A stretch of DNA of 12,947 nt, taken from assembly GCA_024653905.1 (NCBI GenBank), contig JANLGZ010000040.1:1-12947 (forward strand). Reading direction: 5' to 3'. The notes below the pieces were generated by a model, which was not told where the DNA came from, made no database searches, and saw nothing but the letters and a program-made list of their open reading frames with translations. Positions 1-7,680 of the stretch are shown here, one piece after another. This DNA is from an archaeon (lineage in GTDB: Archaea > Iainarchaeota > Iainarchaeia > Iainarchaeales > Iainarchaeaceae). Numbering within the stretch: position 1 is the first letter of the stretch; the number at the start of each line of letters is the position of its first letter. Made by a program: the position numbers and the translations under genes.

Positions 1-648
1 GAAACTATTTCCGAGTGTGATTCTAAAGAGGGTTTGGAAAAAGATAATTGCCTCGGACTTTATGCTATTTTCCATAAGGATGCACAGGGTTGTGAAGCAA
101 CAGAAGACCAGAGTTTGAGAGATGATTGTTTTGCACAGATTGCTTATACCGAAAAAGACGCAAGTCTTTGTGAAAAAGTAAAAGTCGGTTTGCCTGAATG
201 TTATACTTCTATTGCTATTGAAACCAATCAGGCAAATCTTTGTGATAAAGGAAGCTCTGAAAAAACAGCTTGCTATAAGGCAGTTGCTTCAGGAAAGTTC
301 AGTGATTGTATTGATGGGCTTGAAAGACGTTTTTGCAACGATGCTATTGTTGCTAATGATGCTACAATTTGTGAAAACATAACTGATTACAGCCAGATTT
401 GTTATTATGCGATTGCAACAGAAACAGGAAGTGTTTCGCTTTGCAGTAAAGCAGGGACATCAAGAAATACTTGTATTTTCAAAGTAGCAACAACAATTAA
501 CAATGCAGCAATCTGTGAACAATTAACCGATTCAAGGGATAATTGTGTTGCATGGGTTGCACTAAACACTAATAACAAACAGCTTTGTTATCAGGCAGGG
601 GCAGAAGCGCAAAGTTGTCTTGATGATTTGGACTATTTCTACAGTTAA
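1..648 (+). CDS. Cysteine-pair repeat protein, 5'-truncated
   Basis: The reading frame is open from base 1, so the gene starts outside the window and only the last 215 residues are seen. A TTG at base 34 is an in-frame internal codon and probably not the real start. The visible protein consists of nine tandem units, the last incomplete. Each unit has the form C-x(6-10)-C followed by a 10-13 residue stretch often containing an (I/V)A step, and then the next cysteine. In all 18 cysteines are visible. The pattern suggests short helical hairpins, each pinned by a disulfide, in a protein outside the cytoplasm. No membrane anchor follows the repeats and the C-terminus ends in an aromatic stretch. 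The N-terminus, where a signal peptide or anchor would lie, is missing. Function is unknown. It may be secreted or surface-exposed like the giant protein nearby. Confidence 0.8.
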   Translation, partial: ETISECDSKEGLEKDNCLGLYAIFHKDAQGCEATEDQSLRDDCFAQIAYTEKDASLCEKVKVGLPECYTSIAIETNQANLCDKGSSEKTACYKAVASGKFSDCIDGLERRFCNDAIVANDATICENITDYSQICYYAIATETGSVSLCSKAGTSRNTCIFKVATTINNAAICEQLTDSRDNCVAWVALNTNNKQLCYQAGAEAQSCLDDLDYFYS

Positions 649-653
649 TAAGG

Positions 654-661
654 TTTTTATA
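654..661 (+). promoter_or_regulatory. TATA box for the 275-aa protein gene
   Basis: TTTTTATA is centred about 26 bp upstream of the ATG at 684. At the usual archaeal TATA-to-start distance, transcription would begin at or next to the start codon, giving a leaderless mRNA. The element starts only six bases after the stop codon of the preceding gene. Confidence 0.45.
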
Positions 662-683
662 GGATTAGAGTGAAATAGTTATT

Positions 684-1511
684 ATGGCACATGTAGCTGG
701 CGGGTCTAAAGATTTCTCAACAAAGGGCGTTGTTAAACGTAACTTTGCTGATTGGAAAACTGCTGAGTTCAATAAAAGAAATGCTTATGGACTAAGCTGG
801 GCTGCTCAAGGGGGAGGATGGAATCCGCTTCAATGGTATAACACAGTTTATAAATTAAATCGCCAAAGAAAACTTGTCAAGAGCCTAAAAATCGCAAATA
901 GACAGTATGAACATTTTAAACAATCAAGCCCTGCCATTGTAGAAATTGGAAATAATGCATTTACTGGGGCTCATATTCCAACACAAATTAAAACAATGGA
1001 TGAATTAGCAAGAGCAGATCATTCTGATTTTAGAATCCAGCTTGACCCTGTACATCAGATGCAGGCACTTATGGGAACAAAAGATAGCATTGCAAGAACA
1101 ACGAAAGGGAGCAGCATTAAACCTGGGGATATGGATAAACTTGAAGTTCTGACTGAATTCATGAATGAAAAAGAAAAATCATATTTTAAAGACGGTTTAA
1201 TTACTGCAGAAGAGGCTCATGTTATTGAGCAAATAGTTAATGCAAGAGAAAAACTATTGGCGGATTATGGTACATTAACAAGGCAAATGGTTGCAAAAGG
1301 AAGAACTGTTGAGCTTGGTGAAGAAGAAACGAAATTATTACACAGATCAAAAGCAGTCAAAAACATGGCAACTACTTACGCAGGTTTACTTAGAAAAAAC
1401 CAAATCCAGTGGGTTGCAAGACAGCGTTATTATAGGACAATAAATATAAAGGAACAAGAATATAAAGGCTCAGGTAAAGGAATACCCGAAAGAGAAAGAA
1501 CAGTAGCCTAA
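684..1511 (+). CDS. Soluble basic protein of unknown function (275 aa)
   Basis: Not recognised. The protein has no signal peptide, no transmembrane segment and no cysteine, so it is probably cytoplasmic. The first 90 residues are basic and aromatic, with several Trp and Tyr, a Gly-rich turn (AAQGGGW, about residues 40-46) and a Lys/Arg-rich segment. The middle (about 150-225) looks helical and charged. The C-terminus is rich in Arg, Tyr and Lys. Such composition would fit nucleic-acid or membrane-surface binding, but no motif proves it. The ATG at 684 is chosen because a TATA-like element sits about 26 bp upstream; a GAGTGA 14-19 bases before the ATG is too distant to be a good ribosome site. 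The gene lies 35 bp behind the cysteine-repeat gene and converges on the giant surface-protein gene with a 19 bp gap. Confidence 0.75.
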   Translation: MAHVAGGSKDFSTKGVVKRNFADWKTAEFNKRNAYGLSWAAQGGGWNPLQWYNTVYKLNRQRKLVKSLKIANRQYEHFKQSSPAIVEIGNNAFTGAHIPTQIKTMDELARADHSDFRIQLDPVHQMQALMGTKDSIARTTKGSSIKPGDMDKLEVLTEFMNEKEKSYFKDGLITAEEAHVIEQIVNAREKLLADYGTLTRQMVAKGRTVELGEEETKLLHRSKAVKNMATTYAGLLRKNQIQWVARQRYYRTINIKEQEYKGSGKGIPERERTVA

Positions 1512-1530
1512 TTGCTTTTGATTACTTATG

Positions 1531-4500
1531 CTAATTTCTTCTCTGCACTATTACAAAGGTTGCAACTAACAAACCAAGTATTAATACTAATAATATTTTT
1601 TCTTCTGGAAGTGAAGGTAAGTTAAGGAATCCTGAATCATCCCCTCCAAGATTAACTGTAAGTGCATTGCCTGAAGCAGTTGCTGTTACTTCTCCGTTTG
1701 GCCCAACTTTTGCAGCAATACCTTCACGGAACGCTTCAATCAATGGAAGTAACTGCGCATTTTCTGCAAACCAAATACCTTTTTCAGGATCATAATAGAA
1801 CGAACCATTTTTTCCCTGAGCCGCAGTTAAGAGTTCTGGTTTATTTTCATCAAACTGAACTATCGGTGCTCCGTCTTTTGTAGAAAATGCAACCTCATGT
1901 GTTTCTCCATCAGGAGTTGTGATTTTGAAACCATCAGGAGTTTTGGTTATATTTCCAGTATAATCTGTTACCTCTCCGGTTTCCTTATCAATTACTCTCA
2001 AATGATCAATGCATGCGCCATTTTCATCTTCCTCAGCACTTATTACAAATCTTTGGGTAGGTGTTTCGAAAATCTGGAAAGGACCCATGTGCTGCAAAGA
2101 CTCATTGAATTTAGCAATATCATCTGCCTGTCTTGGAGAATCAGAATTTCCAAGCAAAGAAAAGTCTATCGCAGGCTCTTCACACTGACTTACAGGATTC
2201 AATTCTCTATCCAAATCAGATTTAATTCCTTTAACCAAATCTTTGGAAATCTTACCATCTTCATGATGTTTTAACCAAGTTAGGAAACAACCATCAGGCT
2301 TTACTACTATAGAACCGTTTGCAAATTGAATTGATTCAAGTTTTCCAAGTGAGGTTTCCCCATCATTTGAAACTGAAAGATTAACATCCTTGTTAGCGAG
2401 GATTGAAAGTTTTGCATTACTTCCTTCTGCTACTTTTCTTGGAATTCCTTCAGCAATAATTTTATCATCAAAGAACTTTACATTCGGATGAGTGCTTGTT
2501 ACAACAACTTCCAAAGGACCAAACACATCATTGAGTTTCATTGTTCCTGAATCCATAGGCAGACCAGTCTGCTCTAAAACACCCTGCCTTATACAATTGA
2601 GCAAATCACTATTGAGAATATTTACTTCCCCATGCGCATTTATTTCAACAACAACCTCAGTAGTATTTTCCAAACAAGTTACAGTTACTGTTTTTGGTAT
2701 TTCAATTGCAGGAATATTAAGATTTGTTGAAGCAAGCCTTACATTATCTTCGCTCTGAACTATTGGAACTCCATCAACACTTATTTCTCCTTTTTTAAAA
2801 TCAATATCAACATTTGAACCATTTGTACCTCTTATTTGTTCTTTTCCTTCTGTTTTATAATTAGCAGCATTTATTTCACACCCAGGCCCACACCAGAAAT
2901 AGAACAAAGTTCTTGAATCAATCTGGCCACTGCTCAAACCGTTCATTGTCAATGTAGCCTGCACAATATCATTTTCTTTTGAATCTCTAACAAATTTATC
3001 AATCTCGGCTCCAAGTTCTTCCGCAGCATCTTTTGTGAAAGTGTTCTGGTCGCTTTCAAAGCCCTGCACAAAAGTATCCCTGAAATTATCAACTATCTGT
3101 GAAACTTTTTCTGTTGACTGCACAGAAGAATCAGTTTCTGAATCTTCCTCTGTTTGTGCTGGTGCAAAATAATGTGCATAATATCCCTCATCCACATCCA
3201 CACAACCATGCAACTGCGGAGCAACAACTATCTGAATTGCTGCAGTGCTGAATATTCCTGCCCAGAAGAAAACACCATAAGTAACTGATTCTAAACTTCC
3301 AAGAACAGCACCTATTCTTCCATTTTCAGTAACTGCTTCTGGAAGATATTTTCCAAAATTCATTCCATAAAAGTTCAGTTCCTGTATTGCTTCTGAACAG
3401 GTCTTAATATCTTCTTCTCTGATTGCCGCAACAAGATCAATTGGCTCTCCTTCTTCTCTGCCACTTTGCCCAACTAAATTTGTGTGACCCGCGAAAGCTA
3501 TTAGAGTTTGTCCTTTGGCTCTTGCTTCTTCGCTTCTAGTGTCTTCTAAAATATAAGAAACAAGTTGCTTGTCCTCAACAAAAAAGAATGGTTTGAATTC
3601 TGTTAAATCATTTGAACTTCTTAGAACCATTGAACAATTCACACATTCTTCAGGCCCAGTTAAATAGAATGCAAGGTCCTCAGTTTCATTACGCAATTCA
3701 TTTTTGGTTAAGGAATCATAAAGATTTTTTACAGGATTGAATTTTTCTGAAAGCTCATCCAAAATTAATTTCCATGGAAGCTTGTTAATTACCTGTATAA
3801 ACAAATCACCCTGATCGGAGCCTTCATTTGCAAAGAAATCAATGTAAGCAAAATCATAAATGTTTTCAGAACCATGAGTGAATTTTAAATCATGCCAAGT
3901 ATCAGGAAGCTGGTATTGTGAAACTCCTTCTATTCCGAAACCTTTTTTTGCCCACCAGTAACCAAAAGGAACAGTGGTCCATTTAGCTCCGCCTTTAACT
4001 GTGAAATAACCCCTGACCAATTCATCTTCCTGCGCCATTAATTTATCAAGAGAATTCCAGTATCTTCTTGAAACCCAATTTCTTTCCTGTAAAGTATCAA
4101 TCATTTGTTGTGTATTTAAAGTTCCAAATTTCATGTTTGCGGTTGGACCAGTTCTTGCGTTTGTTATTCTTGCAGTAATATCAGCAGGAGTTAATACACC
4201 TGCTTGTTTCCAGTTGCCTTCATAAAGCGCTGCATTTGCACCCATTCTGTTTTGTATAAATGGAACTGACTGCTGAGTGTAAGGAATATATTCTCCATAA
4301 TCAGTGAGTGCAAAAGTATCTCTTTGTCCTGTTGCTGCTCTTTCAAGATTACTGTAAGATAAACCTCTATAATTGACTCTGTTTTCTCGGTCAAACACAT
4401 AATAAATTAGGTCATCTCCGCTGTTCTGGAATCCTGAACCATACTCAGCTAATGCTTGAGGGGTGGCAAAATTTTCAAAGCTACCGTCTTCACCGAATTT

Positions 4501-6105
4501 TTTCAGAATTCTCTGCAGGTTTCTGTGTTCATGGAACAAACTAATAACTTCTGAATCCCCTCCAGGTCTAACCTGTAAAACTCCTTTGTTATAAAAACCA
4601 GCATTTGGATGCCTTGACATCCATTCAATATAATCTGCACCGAATAACTCATCATAAACTCCATCCATCCATTTTACGGTGTCCTGACCATATTCAATGT
4701 ATTTTTGTTTTGTAACAGGATTGTTTTCTCCAAGTACTTTTAAAGCAGTTTCATAAGATTCTCTGGCCACATTATTTCTTGTTTCAGCAGCCCTCAAAAC
4801 CGAGCGCATATTCTTAAAAACTTTGATTAATTCTGCTTTTTCCTCAGCAGTTTTGATGCCTTCAAGCCAGCCTCCTTTTGCCTGTGCCTTACCCCACCAA
4901 GTTTGGAACTCCTCGGTTTTCATCAGATGATAACCTGAACCATCGCTAGACCCCCCTGTTAAATCATGGAACCAGTCTCTCCAACCGTACTTATCAATTG
5001 AATTCTGGACTCTTTTGGCTTTTAATTTTCCAAGGAAACTTTCAGGAGTTATAAAATCTTTCCTAAAACGATCAAGGAATTCCTGATAACTATCCCTTAC
5101 GCCCATTAAAAATCCTCTTCTTCCTGTCCAACCAAATAATTTTTTGGTTTCATATAATAAACTTGGCCCGAAAGTTGAAACAACCATTTCAGAGGACATC
5201 CAGGAATTGAAATATTTATCAAACAATGAATACGTGCTTATTACACAAGAAGAATTATTGCAATTGGTTTGCATTCTTGCATCAAACTGATCTGTGAGAA
5301 TTGAGTTTGCAATCAAATCCGTTTCAAGGCGCTTTGCTGTTTTAATCTGTGACTCCTCTATTGAACCATCATCATTCAAAGTAGTGTCGGTTATAAGAGC
5401 AGTTCTCAGAACTTCATTTTCTTCATTTGAAAATTGTGAAAGATTTTTGTTCCCGTCAAAAAAATCAGTGAACACCTCTTTAACAGGTTTTAAATCTGAA
5501 ACAATTCCAACACCGGAATTTCTGTATTTTAAATTTGGACCTATTAATGTGCATTCCTCATTATATGAAGCGCATCTCCCAGTTCTCAGAGAATCCTCCA
5601 ATACAACACCAAATGCAAAAGGACCATCAATATAAGAATTTAAAAATTGCGAAAGTTCAATCGGATCAAATTTTTTGTTTGGAATTTCTGTTTTTACTGC
5701 AGAGTTTACATCACTAGGATCTATAAGAACAAGTTCATTTGTAGCAAGTTCATCCCTTTCAGAATTTTTATTAGTATCGCCTGCGATTTCATTTCCAGTA
5801 AAACCATTTTTCAGCAAATCAATTATTCCCTGACTTTCTTCAGGAGATAATTGTGAAGAATCACAAACATATTCATTAACCTGTTCAACTGCAGGAGTTG
5901 GTTGAGGCGTTGGTGTTCCTTGTTCTCTTAATGCTGTTTCTTCAGGGGTTTCAACAAGAATTCTTGGATCGATTTCAGCGGTAGGAGAATCAGCAAATGC
6001 CGCGGAAGAATCAGCAGTTATTGCCGGAGAATCGGTAATTGTCGCAAAACCAAGCATTGGGAAAATGAATAAATAAATTAGAAAAATGCTGTATATCTTT
6101 TTCAT
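1531..6105 (-). CDS. Giant anchored cell-surface protein (1524 aa)
   Basis: The protein starts with a Sec-type signal peptide (Lys-Lys, then a hydrophobic core at about residues 5-20, likely cut after FA at 20-21). A Ser/Ala/Thr-rich linker and a Pro-Thr stretch (TPTPQPTPA, 64-72) follow. A large, probably helical, Trp/Tyr-rich region makes up the middle. A hydrophobic stretch lies at about 944-963. The last third is more beta-like, with repeated short Gly/Asp turns. It ends in a hydrophobic helix (1504-1520) followed by QRRN, a typical C-terminal membrane anchor with a positively charged cytoplasmic end. I count about 12 N-glycosylation sequons and 16 cysteines, many in close pairs. This fits an extracellular, glycosylated, disulfide-bonded protein. 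No enzyme motif was recognised. Whether the 944-963 stretch spans the membrane is unclear. The start is supported by a TATA box about 23 bp upstream. It could be an adhesin, an envelope component or a partner of the pilin genes; none of these is shown. Confidence 0.85.
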   Translation of the reverse strand: MKKIYSIFLIYLFIFPMLGFATITDSPAITADSSAAFADSPTAEIDPRILVETPEETALREQGTPTPQPTPAVEQVNEYVCDSSQLSPEESQGIIDLLKNGFTGNEIAGDTNKNSERDELATNELVLIDPSDVNSAVKTEIPNKKFDPIELSQFLNSYIDGPFAFGVVLEDSLRTGRCASYNEECTLIGPNLKYRNSGVGIVSDLKPVKEVFTDFFDGNKNLSQFSNEENEVLRTALITDTTLNDDGSIEESQIKTAKRLETDLIANSILTDQFDARMQTNCNNSSCVISTYSLFDKYFNSWMSSEMVVSTFGPSLLYETKKLFGWTGRRGFLMGVRDSYQEFLDRFRKDFITPESFLGKLKAKRVQNSIDKYGWRDWFHDLTGGSSDGSGYHLMKTEEFQTWWGKAQAKGGWLEGIKTAEEKAELIKVFKNMRSVLRAAETRNNVARESYETALKVLGENNPVTKQKYIEYGQDTVKWMDGVYDELFGADYIEWMSRHPNAGFYNKGVLQVRPGGDSEVISLFHEHRNLQRILKKFGEDGSFENFATPQALAEYGSGFQNSGDDLIYYVFDRENRVNYRGLSYSNLERAATGQRDTFALTDYGEYIPYTQQSVPFIQNRMGANAALYEGNWKQAGVLTPADITARITNARTGPTANMKFGTLNTQQMIDTLQERNWVSRRYWNSLDKLMAQEDELVRGYFTVKGGAKWTTVPFGYWWAKKGFGIEGVSQYQLPDTWHDLKFTHGSENIYDFAYIDFFANEGSDQGDLFIQVINKLPWKLILDELSEKFNPVKNLYDSLTKNELRNETEDLAFYLTGPEECVNCSMVLRSSNDLTEFKPFFFVEDKQLVSYILEDTRSEEARAKGQTLIAFAGHTNLVGQSGREEGEPIDLVAAIREEDIKTCSEAIQELNFYGMNFGKYLPEAVTENGRIGAVLGSLESVTYGVFFWAGIFSTAAIQIVVAPQLHGCVDVDEGYYAHYFAPAQTEEDSETDSSVQSTEKVSQIVDNFRDTFVQGFESDQNTFTKDAAEELGAEIDKFVRDSKENDIVQATLTMNGLSSGQIDSRTLFYFWCGPGCEINAANYKTEGKEQIRGTNGSNVDIDFKKGEISVDGVPIVQSEDNVRLASTNLNIPAIEIPKTVTVTCLENTTEVVVEINAHGEVNILNSDLLNCIRQGVLEQTGLPMDSGTMKLNDVFGPLEVVVTSTHPNVKFFDDKIIAEGIPRKVAEGSNAKLSILANKDVNLSVSNDGETSLGKLESIQFANGSIVVKPDGCFLTWLKHHEDGKISKDLVKGIKSDLDRELNPVSQCEEPAIDFSLLGNSDSPRQADDIAKFNESLQHMGPFQIFETPTQRFVISAEEDENGACIDHLRVIDKETGEVTDYTGNITKTPDGFKITTPDGETHEVAFSTKDGAPIVQFDENKPELLTAAQGKNGSFYYDPEKGIWFAENAQLLPLIEAFREGIAAKVGPNGEVTATASGNALTVNLGGDDSGFLNLPSLPEEKILLVLILGLLVATFVIVQRRN

Positions 6106-6124
6106 TCATATCACGTTTAATCAT

Positions 6125-6132
6125 TATATATA
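6125..6132 (-). promoter_or_regulatory. TATA box of the giant surface-protein gene
   Basis: TATATATA on the minus strand is centred about 23 bp upstream of the ATG at 6105. This predicts a leaderless or nearly leaderless transcript. A GTGAT sits six to ten bases upstream of the ATG, which may add weak ribosome binding if a short leader exists. The 12 bp palindrome at 6134-6145 lies immediately upstream, where the TFB-recognition element would be. Confidence 0.55.
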
Positions 6133-6133
6133 G

Positions 6134-6145
6134 TACTAATTAGTA
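6134..6145. promoter_or_regulatory. 12 bp palindrome, candidate operator
   Basis: TACTAATTAGTA is a perfect palindrome directly upstream of the TATA box of the giant-protein gene, overlapping the expected TFB-recognition position. A dimeric regulator bound here would affect initiation. Because the region is AT-rich, chance occurrence cannot be ruled out. Confidence 0.3.
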
Positions 6146-6214
6146 AGAATCTATCGTATATATTTCTTTTGTAAGGCAATTTATGAAACTTAAGAAGGGG
6201 CTAATGCTCTAGAA

Positions 6215-6754
6215 CTACAAACCATAATAAAGGAGGTAGAATAACCCTGTTATTGATTCTGGCACAAGGAAAAGGATTATTGCAGAAGCAAAAACGCTTG
6301 TGATATAACAGCTTATCAGAAGTTTCAGCCATTGCGGTTTTTTTCCGAGTTTTTTTGAAACAACATCATGAATATAAGATCCGACAAATTCAAACGGCAT
6401 TAAAAGCAATGAAACAACTATTGTAACAACACCAACCCAGAGAACTCCTGCGATAAATGAAATTAAAAGTGTTACAGGATCAGGTGCAAAAATTGATGGA
6501 ATTTCTCCAAGACCTAATTCCTGTGAAGCAATAATAAACGGGAAAAAATAAGCGATTAAAAGTAAAATGTAAATTATTATTGCTGTTGAAATGAATGCGG
6601 TTATAAGCCAAGATTTTTTTGTTTCTGCTTCGATTTTTTCGCGCAATTCCTGTCCGAACAAAACCAAAATAAAAACAGGAATGCAAATAATGATTGAACC
6701 TTTCAACAAACCAATGATTGAAAATAACAGGTTTTCCAATGGATTTAAGGGCAT
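6215..6754 (-). CDS. Four-helix integral membrane protein (179 aa)
   Basis: The protein is almost all membrane. Hydrophobic helices lie at about residues 9-33, 48-75, 93-119 and 142-164, and a last hydrophobic patch runs to the C-terminus. A charged loop (about 35-47) separates the first two helices, and a basic loop (about 133-143, with KKLGKK) precedes the fourth. The alternating arrangement with a basic pre-helix loop is loosely like Yip1-type membrane proteins, but this is only a resemblance by eye. No catalytic motif is visible. The ATG at 6754 is supported by a TATA box about 26 bp upstream. The gene is divergent from the + strand membrane-protein gene with only 29 bp between the starts, and lies 109 bp upstream of the giant surface-protein gene on the same strand. 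Function is unknown; a role in envelope assembly or export is a guess from context. Confidence 0.8.
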   Translation of the reverse strand: MPLNPLENLLFSIIGLLKGSIIICIPVFILVLFGQELREKIEAETKKSWLITAFISTAIIIYILLLIAYFFPFIIASQELGLGEIPSIFAPDPVTLLISFIAGVLWVGVVTIVVSLLLMPFEFVGSYIHDVVSKKLGKKPQWLKLLISCYITSVFASAIILFLVPESITGLFYLLYYGL

Positions 6755-6763
6755 GAAACAATA

Positions 6764-6771
6764 ATTTATTA
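6764..6771 (+). promoter_or_regulatory. Possible TATA element for the 6784 gene
   Basis: ATTTATTA lies in the 29 bp divergent gap. Its centre is about 16 bp before the ATG at 6784 but about 28 bp before the in-frame ATG at 6796. If this is the true box, translation probably begins at the second Met. Confidence 0.25.
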
Positions 6772-6776
6772 AGTAC

Positions 6777-6782
6777 TATAAA
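6777..6782 (-). promoter_or_regulatory. TATA box of the four-helix membrane protein gene
   Basis: TTTATA on the minus strand lies about 26 bp upstream of the ATG at 6754, predicting a leaderless mRNA. It sits right before the start codon of the divergent gene, so the two transcription units compete for the same few bases. Confidence 0.45.
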
Positions 6783-6783
6783 T

Positions 6784-7680
6784 ATGTTTACTAACATGAG
6801 TTTAACCGGGCAGATTCTGGATGGAATACTTTCTTTGTATATAATTCTTGGATCACCCACATGGGGTTATATTCTGCTTAGAATTGGGTGGCCTAACATA
6901 AGATCATTGGAACCAGAATACAAAAGCGGTTGGAGTATAATTTTCGGACTGATTTTTTCAGTGCTTGTTCTGGCTTCTTCAGCAATAGTTTTTTTCCTTG
7001 AAATAACAAGAATGGCATTTTCGGAAATACTCCTGATAAACTCTATAATTTTTATGAGTGCAGGAATAATTCTTTTTACTTTGAAAAGAAAATTTTTAGG
7101 CACAAAAAAAGTAAATGTTTCCGTTCCTAAAAGAATTATAAGTGCAAATGTTGTTGCAAAAAAAGCAATTGAAAAACTTCCAGAACAAAGTTTTGTGAAA
7201 ACATATACAGACCGCCAACACAGAATCAGCGAATTAAAAAATAAGTTGGAAAATATTAATCCTTTACAGCAAGGTCAGCAAATTCAGAAAGTAAAAGCAG
7301 AACAACCAAAAGCAGAACCTATTATGAAAAAAAACATCCAAAAACCTTTGAGAGATATGAAACCTGCTATAACATATAAACCTGAAACAGTTTCTCCTGA
7401 AAAAACTAAAAGATTAGACCAGATAATTCAGAATTTAGAAAAAAGACAATCAGAAAAAGACAATCAGAATATTGTTACAAGGCAGGAAATGGAAGAGCAA
7501 ACAGAAAACAGAAAAAAATATGTTACTGAAAATCTCAGGGAAACAATATCGTTTGAAACAAAGCCTAAAGAAGATAATTCTAAAGAAGATAAGTCCGAGG
7601 AAGATAAGCTTGAAAAAGAAATGCCAAGGTCAGCAAAATTACTGAAAGAATTATTGAAAGAAACAGAGGCTACAAAATGA
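6784..7680 (+). CDS. Three-helix membrane protein with long charged tail (298 aa)
   Basis: Three hydrophobic helices lie at about residues 11-32, 50-72 and 80-100. From 101 to 298 the protein is hydrophilic, rich in Lys, Glu and Gln, and probably partly coiled-coil. By the positive-inside rule, the basic stretch right after helix 3 (LKRKFLGTKK) places this tail in the cytoplasm. The segment between helices 1 and 2, with a short Pro/Gly turn and then SLEPEYKSGW leading into helix 2, faintly resembles the first hairpin of DUF1616 membrane proteins of archaea; this is not certain. A 15 bp unit is repeated three times near the 3' end (KEDNS/KEDKS/EEDKL). No cysteines are present. An in-frame ATG at 6796 is an alternative start. 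The stop overlaps the start of the zinc-protein gene by ATGA, so the two products are probably made together and may interact through the tail. Confidence 0.8.
   Translation: MFTNMSLTGQILDGILSLYIILGSPTWGYILLRIGWPNIRSLEPEYKSGWSIIFGLIFSVLVLASSAIVFFLEITRMAFSEILLINSIIFMSAGIILFTLKRKFLGTKKVNVSVPKRIISANVVAKKAIEKLPEQSFVKTYTDRQHRISELKNKLENINPLQQGQQIQKVKAEQPKAEPIMKKNIQKPLRDMKPAITYKPETVSPEKTKRLDQIIQNLEKRQSEKDNQNIVTRQEMEEQTENRKKYVTENLRETISFETKPKEDNSKEDKSEEDKLEKEMPRSAKLLKELLKETEATK
7567..7611 (+). repeat. Three copies of a 15 bp in-frame tandem repeat
   Basis: Three adjacent 15 bp units, each built around GAAGATAA or a close variant, encode KEDNS, KEDKS and EEDKL in the charged tail of the membrane protein. 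The units diverge mostly in their last bases. They look like slippage expansion inside a low-complexity linker. Confidence 0.6.

Noticed and set aside
1662..5850. Several 60-125 aa open frames on the + strand opposite the giant surface-protein gene, and one 69 aa frame in another minus frame
   Set aside because: They lie wholly inside a long convincing gene, have odd compositions and no plausible start context; they are shadow frames.
1531..6105. HEH triplet (in FHEHRN) of the giant protein as a metalloprotease site
   Set aside because: It does not fit HExxH or another known zinc-protease pattern, and no supporting ligand motif was seen.
6184..6213. Nine-codon frame starting ATG AAA CTT on the + strand, about 24 bp after a TATATAT
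   Set aside because: Too short to support as a gene, and the region is AT-rich so a TATA-like string is expected by chance.
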